Assembly (NCBI GenBank): GCA_945881965.1
Contig: CAMCVS010000004.1
Coordinates: forward strand, 213,264 to 277,263
Direction: 5' to 3'
Length of the DNA: 64,000 bases
Source of the DNA: Paracoccus haematequi
Lineage (GTDB): Bacteria > Pseudomonadota > Alphaproteobacteria > Rhodobacterales > Rhodobacteraceae
Each line of letters opens with the position of its first letter. The first letter of the stretch is position 1. Positions 42,441 to 50,356 of the stretch are shown one piece after another. The notes below the pieces were generated by a model. It saw only the letters and a list, made by a program, of their open reading frames with translations. It searched no databases and was not told where the DNA came from. The translations under genes and the position numbers were made by a program.

Positions 42441-43630
42441 CACACAGCCTCCATCATCAGGGCGATGCCCTGGCCCACGCCGATGCACATCGCGCAGATC
42501 GCACGTTTGCCCCCCATATCGCCAAGGCTGAGCGAGGCCGAGATTGCCAGCCGCGCCCCCGACATGCCAAGGGGATGGCCCAGCGCAATCGCCCCGCCAT
42601 GCGGGTTCACATGCGCCGCGTCATCAGGCAGGCCCAGTTGGCGCAGCGATGCCAGCGCCTGCGCGGCAAAGGCCTCGTTCACCTCCAGCAGGTCGACGTC
42701 GCTGATGCGCAGGTTGTGCCGGTCCAGCAGGGCCTGTGTCGCAGGCGCGGGCCCGATGCCCATGATGCGCGGCGGCACGCCGACGGTGGCCATGCCCACG
42801 ATCCGCGCGCGCGGTGTCAGGCCGAACTTCGCCACGGCATCGGCGGATGCGATCAGCACCGCAGCCGCACCATCATTGACACCCGACGCATTGCCCGCCG
42901 TCACGCTGCCGCCATCGCGGAACGGGGTCGGCAGGGCCGCAAGTTTATCCAGCGTGGTCGCGCGCGGGTGTTCGTCGGTGTCCACGATGATCGCGTCGCC
43001 CTTGCGCTGCGGGATCGTCACGGGGGCGATTTCGCGGGCGAACCGGCCGGATGCAATCGCCGCCGTGGCACGGGACTGCGAGCGCAGGGCGAATGCGTCC
43101 TGATCCTGCCGCGAGATACCGAAATCGGCGGCGACGTTTTCGGCGGTTTCGGGCATTGAATCCGTGCCATAGGCCTTGTGCATCGCGCGATTGACGAAAC
43201 GCCAGCCGATGGTGGTGTCGTAAACCTCGGCGGCGCGCGAAAACGCGGTGTCCGCCTTGCCCATCACAAAGGGTGCGCGCGACATCGATTCGACACCGCC
43301 CGCAAGGATCAGGTCCGCCTCGCCGGTCTTGACCGCCCGCGCTGCCTGCCCGATGGCATCCAGCCCGGACCCGCACAGCCGGTTGATCGTCGCCCCCGGC
43401 ACCTGTTCGCCCAAGCCCGCCAGCAGCACGGCCATGCGGGCCACGTTGCGGTTATCCTCGCCGGCCTGGTTGGCGCAGCCGATCAGCGCCTCGTCGATCC
43501 GCAGATCGCGCCCCGCGACCAGCGCGCGCATCACGCCCGCCAGCAGATCATCGGGGCGCACCGATGACAATGCGCCGGCGTATCGTCCGATGGGGGTGCG
43601 CAACCCCTCGCAGATAAAGGCGTCTCTCAT
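42440..43630 (-). CDS. paaJ: 3-oxoadipyl-CoA/3-oxo-5,6-dehydrosuberyl-CoA thiolase
   Basis: 396 residues. Thiolase catalysing both CoA-dependent cleavages of the phenylacetate pathway (or the last step of the beta-ketoadipate pathway if it acts as PcaF). Nucleophilic Cys86 in NRLCGSGLDA, His in NPHGGAIALGHPLG near residue 347 and the second Cys in ICAMCIGVGQGIA near 383. The start overlaps paaI's stop and the stop overlaps paaK's start. The context with paaI and paaK favours PaaJ. Confidence 0.93.
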   Translation of the reverse strand: MRDAFICEGLRTPIGRYAGALSSVRPDDLLAGVMRALVAGRDLRIDEALIGCANQAGEDNRNVARMAVLLAGLGEQVPGATINRLCGSGLDAIGQAARAVKTGEADLILAGGVESMSRAPFVMGKADTAFSRAAEVYDTTIGWRFVNRAMHKAYGTDSMPETAENVAADFGISRQDQDAFALRSQSRATAAIASGRFAREIAPVTIPQRKGDAIIVDTDEHPRATTLDKLAALPTPFRDGGSVTAGNASGVNDGAAAVLIASADAVAKFGLTPRARIVGMATVGVPPRIMGIGPAPATQALLDRHNLRISDVDLLEVNEAFAAQALASLRQLGLPDDAAHVNPHGGAIALGHPLGMSGARLAISASLSLGDMGGKRAICAMCIGVGQGIALMMEAV

Positions 43631-44061
43631 TCCGAATCCTCCGTGAAATGCTGGCCCTGCACCTGTCGCGACAGACCGCGCATCAGCGCCACCTTGCGAC
43701 CGTCCGCGCCGGTGACGGTGATGTCATAGACGCCGGACCGCCCCGCCAGATGCTGTTCCTGCGCATGGGCTGTCAGCAGTTCGCCCGCCCGCCCCGGCGA
43801 CAGGAAGGTGATGGTGTTTTCCTGCGCCACCACCAGTTGATTGTAGCTGTTGCAGGCAAAAGCGAACGCGCTGTCGGCCAGCAAAAAGATATAGCCGCCG
43901 TGGCAGATGCCGTGCCCGTTCAGGAAATCGTCGCGCACCGGCATGGTCAGTGTCGCGGTCCCCGGCCCGATGGCGGCGATCCGCATCCCCAGCGCCTGAG
44001 AGGCGCGATCACTGGCCCACATCGCCGCCGCCGAACGCTCTGCGCGGGTTTCGGGTGTCAT
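43627..44061 (-). CDS. paaI: Hydroxyphenylacetyl-CoA thioesterase PaaI
   Basis: 144 residues, hotdog-fold thioesterase. The conserved GHGICHGGYIFLLADSAFAF with the catalytic Asp is near residue 55. It is thought to rescue CoA from dead-end hydroxyphenylacetyl-CoA species. I start at ATG 44061 (MTPETRAERSAA), six to seven bases after AGGAGG on the minus strand; the in-frame start at 44079 places the ribosome-binding site inside the gene. First gene of paaI-paaJ-paaK-tetR, divergent from paaZ across 127 bases. Confidence 0.92.
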   Translation of the reverse strand: MTPETRAERSAAAMWASDRASQALGMRIAAIGPGTATLTMPVRDDFLNGHGICHGGYIFLLADSAFAFACNSYNQLVVAQENTITFLSPGRAGELLTAHAQEQHLAGRSGVYDITVTGADGRKVALMRGLSRQVQGQHFTEDSE

Positions 44062-44117
44062 GCTGTCCTCCTCTGACACCCCTCCCCGGATGCCATGCGC
44101 CTATCCAGCACAAAACC

Positions 44118-44129
44118 GACCAGACGGTC
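44118..44129. promoter_or_regulatory. Candidate TetR-type operator in the paaI-paaZ intergenic region
   Basis: GACCAGACGGTC, flanked by AAACC and AAGAG, is an inverted repeat (GACC-N4-GGTC) close to the GACCG-N2-CGGTC form seen at acyl-CoA-responsive TetR operators in proteobacteria. It sits between the divergent paaI and paaZ starts, where PaaR or PaaX could control both directions. Short and imperfect, so only a candidate. Confidence 0.35.
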
Positions 44130-44188
44130 AAGAGTGTTGCAAATCACCATCCGCTGCGGCATGGTCGCGCCAAACAGGGGGGGCCGCC

Positions 44189-46213
44189 ATGCAACACGCG
44201 ACAAGCCATATCTCGGGGCGTTGGGTTTCGGGGGGCACGGACCTGCCGATCATCGGCCCGGTTACGGGTGCGCCGGTGGCGCAGGTCATCACCGGCGGCT
44301 GGGATGTGCAGGCGGCGCTGGATCATGCGCGGGGCGTGGGTGGCCCTGCGCTGCGCGCGATGGGGTTTCATGACCGCGCGCGGATGCTGAAGGCGCTGGC
44401 GGGGTATCTGGAGGCGCACAAGGCGCGGCTGTTCGCGGTCAATCCCCTGACCGGGGCCACCACGCGCGACGGGCGGGTGGATATCGACGGCGGCATCGGC
44501 ACGCTGGCCGCTTATGCCAGCAAGGCGCGGCGCGAATTGCCAGACGGTCACGTATGGATCGACGGCGGGGCCGAACCGATGGGCCGCAGCGGCGCCTTCA
44601 TCGGCCAGCACATCGCCACATCGTTGCAAGGTGTGGCGGTGCATATCAACGCCTTCAACTTTCCGGTCTGGGGGATGCTGGAAAAGCTGGCCCCCACCTT
44701 GCTGGCCGGTGTGCCCGCGATCATCAAACCCGCGACGCAGACCTGTTATCTGACCCATGCCTGCTATGCCCTGATGCTGGAGGCAGGCGTGCTGCCCCCC
44801 GGCGCGGTGCAACTGGTGATCGGGCCGTTGGGCGATATGCTGGACCGGCTGGGTCCGCAGGATGTGGTCAGCTTCACCGGGTCGGCGGATACCGCGCTGC
44901 GGCTGCGGGCGAACCCCAATCTGCTGCGCCATTCGACGCGGTTCATGGCCGAACAGGATAGCCTGAACGCGGCGATCCTTGGCCCGGATGCCGACGAAGG
45001 ATCACCGGAATGGGAGTTGTTTCTGAAAGAAGCCGCGCAGGAAATCACCACCAAGGCCGGGCAGAAATGCACCGCCATGCGGCGGCTGATCGTGCCGGAG
45101 GCACGATTGAACACGGTCGAGGCCGCGCTTGCAGCGCGGCTTGCCGCGCTGCCCCCCACCGATCCCGCCGACCCGCAAGCGCGCCTTGGCGCGCTTGCCT
45201 CGCTGGCACAAAAGGCCGACGTGCTGGCCAAGCTCTCCGTGCTGCGCACGGAGGCGCGGCTGGTCGCAGGCGACCCCGACCGCTTTGCGGTCGTGGGCGG
45301 TGATGCCGCGCAGGCGTTCCTGCCTGCGATGCTGCTGCGCTGTGATGACCCGGACGGCGCGCGCGCCGTCCACGATACCGAGGCGTTTGGCCCGGTCGCC
45401 ACCCTGATGCCTTATCGCGATACCGCCCATGCCGCCGACCTTGCCAATCGCGGCGGCGGGTCGCTTGTGGCGTCGTTGTTCTCCCATGATCCCGATGTGG
45501 CCCTGTCTGTCACCATGGCCAGCGCCGCGCATCATGGCCGCCTCTACATCATGGACCGCGACGCCGCACCGGACGCCACCGGTCACGGCGCGCCGATGCC
45601 GCAGATGGTGCATGGCGGGCCGGGGCGCGCGGGCGGCGGCGAGGAGTTGGGCGGTATCCGCGCCGTCCTGCACTACATGCAGCGGACGGCGGTGCAGGCC
45701 AGCCCACGGATCGTCACCGCGATCACCAACCAATGGCAGCGCGGCGCGCCCGAGGTCGTGGCCTTTGACCATCCGTTCCAGCGCACCTTCCCCGACCTGC
45801 ATATCGGCGAGACGATCCACACCGCTGCGCGGCCTGTCACGCTGAACGATATCGAACATTTCGCCTATTTCACCGGCGACACCTTTTATGCCCATATGGA
45901 CGAGGACGCGGCAAAGGCGAACCCGTTCTTTCCGGGCCGGGTTGCGCATGGCTATCTGCTGTTGTCCTTTGCGGCGGGGCTGTTCGTTCAGCCGGACCCC
46001 GGCCCGGTGCTGGCCAATACGGGTCTGAATGGTCTGGCCTTTCAGAAACCCGTCAGCCCCGGCGACAGCATCGCCGCGCAACTGACCGTCAAACGCAAGA
46101 CCCGCCGGACGGACACCTATGGCGAGGTGGCTTGGGCGGTGATCCTGCGCAATCAGGATGGCGAACAGGTGGCCGAATATGAACTGCTGACCATGGTCGC
46201 CTACAGCGCCTGA
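44189..46213 (+). CDS. paaZ: Bifunctional ring-opening enzyme PaaZ (aldehyde dehydrogenase + MaoC-type hydrolase)
   Basis: 674 residues. N-terminal aldehyde dehydrogenase domain (about 1-520) with catalytic Glu in RFMAEQDSLNA near residue 256 and Cys in TTKAGQKCTAMRR near 293. C-terminal MaoC-like enoyl-CoA hydratase/hydrolase domain (about 535-674) with FAYFTGDTFYAHMDEDAA and FFPGRVAHGYLLLSF. It hydrolyses oxepin-CoA and oxidises the resulting semialdehyde. Start at ATG 44189 (MQHATSHISGRW); the frame is open to 44060 but crosses the divergent promoter. The paaABCDE epoxidase genes are not adjacent; an MFS gene follows instead. The middle of the gene holds several perfect hairpins. Confidence 0.95.
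   Translation: MQHATSHISGRWVSGGTDLPIIGPVTGAPVAQVITGGWDVQAALDHARGVGGPALRAMGFHDRARMLKALAGYLEAHKARLFAVNPLTGATTRDGRVDIDGGIGTLAAYASKARRELPDGHVWIDGGAEPMGRSGAFIGQHIATSLQGVAVHINAFNFPVWGMLEKLAPTLLAGVPAIIKPATQTCYLTHACYALMLEAGVLPPGAVQLVIGPLGDMLDRLGPQDVVSFTGSADTALRLRANPNLLRHSTRFMAEQDSLNAAILGPDADEGSPEWELFLKEAAQEITTKAGQKCTAMRRLIVPEARLNTVEAALAARLAALPPTDPADPQARLGALASLAQKADVLAKLSVLRTEARLVAGDPDRFAVVGGDAAQAFLPAMLLRCDDPDGARAVHDTEAFGPVATLMPYRDTAHAADLANRGGGSLVASLFSHDPDVALSVTMASAAHHGRLYIMDRDAAPDATGHGAPMPQMVHGGPGRAGGGEELGGIRAVLHYMQRTAVQASPRIVTAITNQWQRGAPEVVAFDHPFQRTFPDLHIGETIHTAARPVTLNDIEHFAYFTGDTFYAHMDEDAAKANPFFPGRVAHGYLLLSFAAGLFVQPDPGPVLANTGLNGLAFQKPVSPGDSIAAQLTVKRKTRRTDTYGEVAWAVILRNQDGEQVAEYELLTMVAYSA
45122..45371. 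repeat. Cluster of perfect inverted repeats inside paaZ
   Basis: 45122-45129 with 45133-45140 (8 bp, loop TGC); 45175-45185 with 45188-45198 (11 bp, loop TT); 45235-45242 with 45246-45253 (8 bp, loop TGC); 45277-45283 with 45287-45293 (7 bp, loop TTT); and a perfect 20-base palindrome at 45352-45371 made of GGACGGCG and CGCCGTCC around CGCG. All are within the aldehyde dehydrogenase part, after the catalytic Cys. Confidence 0.8.
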
Positions 46214-46298
46214 CCCGTCCGCCAATTGCGACATCGGGTGACGCGATCCGTCATGCCGCGCCTGACAAGGCCGATAAGCCTGAGAGGCAGGAGGCAGC

Positions 46299-47504
46299 AT
46301 GGCCCTCACACGATACATCCCCGTATGGTTTTCGCGCGCACCTGTCCCCGGTGTGCACAGCTTCGCGTTGTTGCAGGGGTTCGAGGCGATCACGCGCGGC
46401 CTGCTGATCTCGGTCCTGCCGCTGGAAATGTATCGCGCGGCGGGGGATGCGGCACTGGTATCCAGCCTGTATTTCGGGGTCGGGTTCCTGTCGTTGTTTT
46501 CCGGCCTGATGGTGCCGTTCGCGGCGCGGTTCATTCCGCGACGTGTGCTGTATGCACTGGGTGCGCTTCTGTATCTGGTGGGCACAGCGGCGGCGGTGCT
46601 GGGTGGCACCCCATGGGTGGTGGCAACTGTGCTGTGCAACACCATGGCCACCGTCATCACCTTTGTCTGTTTCAACGCCTATGTGCTGGATTACATCCCC
46701 CGCAATGACCTGAGTCGGGCGGAATCGACCCGCATGTTATATGCCGCCCTTGGCTGGACGGCGGGGCCGCTGGTCGGGGTTCTGCTGCTGGACTGGTGGC
46801 GGCCCGCGCCATTCCTCTTGGCGGGGCTGTCGGCGCTATGCCTGCTGGTGACGTTCCGGGTCTTGCGGCTGGGCAATGGCCGCCAGATCACCCGCAGCGC
46901 CGCGCCCGCGCCCAATCCGCTGGCGTATTTCCGGCGGTTTCTGGCGCAGCCCCGGCTGGTGGCGGGGTGGCTGTTTGCGGTGATCCGGTCCTGCGGGTGG
47001 TGGGTCTATGTGGTCTATCTGCCGATATTCGCGGTGGAATCCGGGCTGGGCGATCAGGTGGGCGGCATCGCCCTGTCGATCACCAACGGGCTGATGTTCT
47101 TGACCCCGGTCATGCTGCGGCTGATCCAGCGGCACAGCATCCGCGCCTCGGTGCGGCTCGGGTTTCTGGCGGCGGGCGGGTTGTTCCTGTTGGCGACGGG
47201 CGGGGCATGGTGGCCGCCAATGGCGGTGATCTGCCTGTTCGCGGGATCGGCGTTTTTGGTGTTTCTGGACGTTTGCGGCGGGTTGCCGTTCCTGATGGCG
47301 GTCAAACCGTCCGAGCGCACGGAAATGTCGGCGATCTATTCGTCATTCCGCGATGTGTCGGGCATCGTGACGCCGGGCGTTGCCTGGGTCGTGCTGTTGG
47401 TTGCGCCGCTGACGGGGGTCTTCGCGGCCTGCGGTCTGGGTCTGTGGCTGGCTTACGGCCTTGCGGGCAACGTCCATCCGCGCCTCGGCCTGTCACGCCG
47501 CTGA
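46299..47504 (+). CDS. Major facilitator superfamily transporter
   Basis: 401 residues with about twelve hydrophobic segments; a central loop near residue 195 (RVLRLGNGRQITRSAAPAP) divides the two halves. Loop 2-3 has AARFIPRRVLYALGALLY in place of a standard signature. The start ATG at 46299 follows AGGAGGCAGC. It lies 85 bases after paaZ in the same direction, so read-through is possible, and an aromatic-acid substrate would fit, but it does not resemble the known phenylacetate permeases (PaaL is a symporter of another family). Substrate unassigned. Confidence 0.85.
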   Translation: MALTRYIPVWFSRAPVPGVHSFALLQGFEAITRGLLISVLPLEMYRAAGDAALVSSLYFGVGFLSLFSGLMVPFAARFIPRRVLYALGALLYLVGTAAAVLGGTPWVVATVLCNTMATVITFVCFNAYVLDYIPRNDLSRAESTRMLYAALGWTAGPLVGVLLLDWWRPAPFLLAGLSALCLLVTFRVLRLGNGRQITRSAAPAPNPLAYFRRFLAQPRLVAGWLFAVIRSCGWWVYVVYLPIFAVESGLGDQVGGIALSITNGLMFLTPVMLRLIQRHSIRASVRLGFLAAGGLFLLATGGAWWPPMAVICLFAGSAFLVFLDVCGGLPFLMAVKPSERTEMSAIYSSFRDVSGIVTPGVAWVVLLVAPLTGVFAACGLGLWLAYGLAGNVHPRLGLSRR

Positions 47505-47511
47505 CACCGTG

Positions 47512-47937
47512 TCAGAGCCGCACATGCCGTGCTCTGGCGCCGCGTTCGATGGCGGCGGCGTGCAGGCGGTCGATGTTCAATTCCTCGCGGATCTCTTCCA
47601 GCAGGCGCAATTCGGCCTGCCGCAGCGTGCCATCCGACGCGGCCACATCGCAGGACAGCGCATAGGCGGTTTCGAACAGCCGTTCCGGCAGATTGTTGCG
47701 GATCAGGCCGAACAGGGCATCCAGGCCTTCCTCTTCGGCGAACAGGTCCTGCACGGTTTGCGACAAGGTCCGCAGACGGTCGATGTCGTAGCCCGCGAAC
47801 ACCGGCAACATGTTCACCGCGCTTTCGATCTTGAGCAGTTCCGCCGTGCGGACATGTTCATCCGACAGCGAAATCGCGATCATCAGCGCCACCAGACAGT
47901 CCTGCGGGCTAAGCGGATTGGGCGGCAGTTCGGTCAT
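47512..47937 (-). CDS. TerB-like (tellurite-resistance family) small protein
   Basis: 141 residues, all-helical. DCLVALMIAISLSDEHVRTAELLKIESAV near residue 14 and CDVAASDGTLRQAELRLLEEIREELNI near residue 95 show the paired acidic helix-loop (SD/DG-x4-E) pattern of the TerB fold, which may bind metal. Many proteobacteria encode single TerB proteins outside ter clusters, as here. No tellurite gene is nearby, so the resistance label should not be taken as function. Convergent with the MFS gene, divergent from lysK. Confidence 0.8.
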   Translation of the reverse strand: MTELPPNPLSPQDCLVALMIAISLSDEHVRTAELLKIESAVNMLPVFAGYDIDRLRTLSQTVQDLFAEEEGLDALFGLIRNNLPERLFETAYALSCDVAASDGTLRQAELRLLEEIREELNIDRLHAAAIERGARARHVRL

Positions 47938-48048
47938 CGGCGCGTTCCTTGGTCATTGCCGCCGCAGATTATTGACGCAGGCAGGTGCGAGCAATAGGAA
48001 GCATCGTTCCCCGGCCATTTGCCGCGGACCCCTGATCGGAGAGCCCCC

Positions 48049-49725
48049 ATGACCACCCTGCGCGACGCCGCCCTGAAATCCAAGGCCTGGCCCTTTGAAG
48101 AGGCGCGCGCGCTGGCAAAACGGTATGACAAAAAGGCCCCGGAAAAGGGTTATGTGCTGTTTGAAACCGGCTATGGCCCGTCCGGCCTGCCGCATATCGG
48201 CACCTTTGGCGAGGTGGCGCGCACCACGATGATCCGCCGCGCCTTCGAGGTGATTTCCGATATCCCCACGCGGTTGATCTGTTTTTCCGACGATCTGGAC
48301 GGGATGCGCAAGGTGCCGGACAACGTGCCGAACACCGACATGCTGCGCGAACACATGCAAAAGCCGCTGACATCAGTGCCCGACCCCTACGGCCAGTTCG
48401 ACAGTTTCGGCGGGCATAACAACGCCATGCTGCGCCGGTTTCTGGACACCTTCGGGTTCCAGTATGAATTTATCTCGGCGACTGAGTTTTACCGGTCGGG
48501 CCAGTTTGACGCGACCCTGCGCCGCGCCGCCGAACGCTATGACGCGATCATGAAAATCATGCTGGCGTCCTTGCGCGAAGAACGCCAGCAGACCTATTCC
48601 TGTTTCCTGCCCATCCATCCCGAAACGGGCCGCGTTTTGTACGTGCCGATGAAAGAGGTGAACGCGGCGGATGGCACGATCACCTTCGACGACGAAACGG
48701 GCCGCGAATGGACGCTGCCGGTGACGGGCGGCAATGTGAAACTGCAATGGAAACCCGATTTCGGCGCCCGCTGGGCCGCGCTGGACGTGGACTTTGAAAT
48801 GTATGGCAAGGACCATTCCACCAACACGCCGATTTACGATGGCATCTGCGAAGTGCTGGGCGGGCGCAAGCCGAACCATTTCAGCTATGAACTGTTCCTC
48901 GATGCCGAGGGGCAGAAGATTTCCAAGACCAAGGGCAATGGGCTTAGCATCGACGAATGGCTGACCTATGCGGCGACGGAATCCTTGTCCTATTTCATGT
49001 ATCTGAAACCCAAGACCGCCAAGCGCATGTCATGGGACGTGATCCCGCGCGCCGTTGATGATTATCACCAGCAGTTGCGCGCCTATCCCGATCAGACGGT
49101 GGAACAGCAGGCCGATAACCCGGTCTGGCACATTCACGGCGGCCAGCCGCCCCAGTCGGGCATGGTGGTGTCGTTCGGGATGCTGTTGAACCTTGCCTCG
49201 GCATCGGGTGCGGCGGACAAGGATAAGCTGTGGTCCTTCCTGCGCCGCTACGCGCCCGGCACCTCGCCGGAAACGCATCCCGATCTGGATGCGGCGGCGG
49301 GCTTTGCCGTGCGCTATTATCAGGACAAGGTGAAGCCCTTGAAGCAGTTCCGTGCGGCCGACGCGCGCGAGGCGGCGGCGATGGCCGACCTGCTGGCCGC
49401 GCTGCAAGACCGGACGGGGGCGTATGCGCTGGACCTGATCGCGCGCAAGAACGCGCAAGAGGGTAAGGCGGATGCCGCGCTGCCAGTGGTCAACTGGTCC
49501 GACGAGGAATTCCTGCAATCCATCGTCTTTGCCACCGGAAAGCTGCACGGGTTCGACCCGCTGCGCGACTGGTTCAAGGCGCTGTATGAGGTGCTGCTGG
49601 GATCATCCGACGGGCCGCGCTTTGGCGGGTTCATCGCGTTGTATGGTCTGGACGAATCCATAGCCTTGATCACGGCGGGCTTGGCCGGGGGATTGCTGCC
49701 GCCGCCCGATGAAATTCCGGCTTGA
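48049..49725 (+). CDS. lysK: Lysine--tRNA ligase, class I
   Basis: 558 residues. A class I LysRS, the archaeal/alphaproteobacterial type unrelated to the usual class II LysS. HIGH-type motif [15 protein letters not shown] near residue 43, KMSKS-type motif [11 protein letters not shown] near residue 288, and the C-terminal helical anticodon-binding domain ([18 protein letters not shown]). Charges tRNA-Lys. Start at ATG 48049, seven bases after CGGAGAG; the open frame to 48019 adds ten residues without homology. Monocistronic. Confidence 0.96.
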   Translation: MTTLRDAALKSKAWPFEEARALAKRYDKKAPEKGYVLFETGYGPSGLPHIGTFGEVARTTMIRRAFEVISDIPTRLICFSDDLDGMRKVPDNVPNTDMLREHMQKPLTSVPDPYGQFDSFGGHNNAMLRRFLDTFGFQYEFISATEFYRSGQFDATLRRAAERYDAIMKIMLASLREERQQTYSCFLPIHPETGRVLYVPMKEVNAADGTITFDDETGREWTLPVTGGNVKLQWKPDFGARWAALDVDFEMYGKDHSTNTPIYDGICEVLGGRKPNHFSYELFLDAEGQKISKTKGNGLSIDEWLTYAATESLSYFMYLKPKTAKRMSWDVIPRAVDDYHQQLRAYPDQTVEQQADNPVWHIHGGQPPQSGMVVSFGMLLNLASASGAADKDKLWSFLRRYAPGTSPETHPDLDAAAGFAVRYYQDKVKPLKQFRAADAREAAAMADLLAALQDRTGAYALDLIARKNAQEGKADAALPVVNWSDEEFLQSIVFATGKLHGFDPLRDWFKALYEVLLGSSDGPRFGGFIALYGLDESIALITAGLAGGLLPPPDEIPA

Positions 49726-49772
49726 TTTTTCACGCCGGACTGTCACGGTGAAATCCAACGTCGGATTTTCAC
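49724..49772 (+). promoter_or_regulatory. Candidate operator: three copies of a GATTTTCAC motif before the XRE-cupin regulator
   Basis: GATTTTTCAC at 49724-49733, the inverted GGTGAAATCC at 49747-49756 and GGATTTTCAC at 49763-49772 lie within 49 bases, ending ten bases before the ATG at 49783. The AT-rich motif stands out from its context. Position suggests autoregulation by the XRE-cupin protein and control of the downstream demethylation operon. The first copy overlaps the last codons and stop of lysK. Confidence 0.55.
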
Positions 49773-49782
49773 GGGACCATCC

Positions 49783-50346
49783 ATGCGCCACGAACCGCCA
49801 CCTTCGCTTGGGGCCGACCTGCGCGCGCTGCGCCGCGCGCGGGGGCTGACTTTGCAGGGGCTGGCGGATGGGTTGGGGCGGTCGGTCGGCTGGGTCAGCC
49901 AGGTGGAACGCGACCTCAGCCAACCCGCGCTGTCCGACCTGCGCGCCATGGCCGATCTTTTGGGCGTGCCGCTGTCGGTGCTGTTCGGCAGCGCCCGCGC
50001 GCCTGTCGCCGAAGAGGGCCATATCGTCCGCGCCCACGCCCGCCGGTCCTTGGGCAGCCGCGCGGCAGGGCTGGTCGAGGAGCTGTTGTCCCCCGACCTG
50101 ACCGATGATTTCGAGGTGGTCCATTCCACCTTCGCCCCCGGCGCGCGGTTCGATCACCCGCAGGGGCGGCCCACGCAGGAACTGGGCATCATGATTTCCG
50201 GCCATCTGGACCTGACCATCGGCGCGCGTGCCTTTTCCGTTGGTCCCGGCGACAGTTTCCGCATTCGCGCCACGCCGTTCGGCTGGCATAATCCGCATGA
50301 CACACCCGCCGCAGCGATCTGGGTGATCGCCCCGCCGGTCTATTGA
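49783..50346 (+). CDS. XRE-family transcriptional regulator with C-terminal cupin domain
   Basis: 187 residues. Helix-turn-helix at about residues 10-62 (LRRARGLTLQGLADGLGRSVGWVSQVERDLSQPAL), then a cupin sensor domain at about 110-187 (FAPGARFDHPQGRPTQELG, GDSFRIRATPFGWHNP). Regulators of this build often sense a small catabolite or polyamine. It lies ten bases before the first of two dimethylglycine dehydrogenase-like genes and is probably their local regulator. Three copies of an AT-rich motif in front suggest autoregulation. Confidence 0.92.
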   Translation: MRHEPPPSLGADLRALRRARGLTLQGLADGLGRSVGWVSQVERDLSQPALSDLRAMADLLGVPLSVLFGSARAPVAEEGHIVRAHARRSLGSRAAGLVEELLSPDLTDDFEVVHSTFAPGARFDHPQGRPTQELGIMISGHLDLTIGARAFSVGPGDSFRIRATPFGWHNPHDTPAAAIWVIAPPVY

Positions 50347-50356
50347 GGAGCTGACA

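Noticed and set aside
47512..47937. Tellurite resistance function for the TerB-like gene
   Set aside because: Only the fold resembles TerB; no other ter gene is present and single TerB proteins have varied roles.
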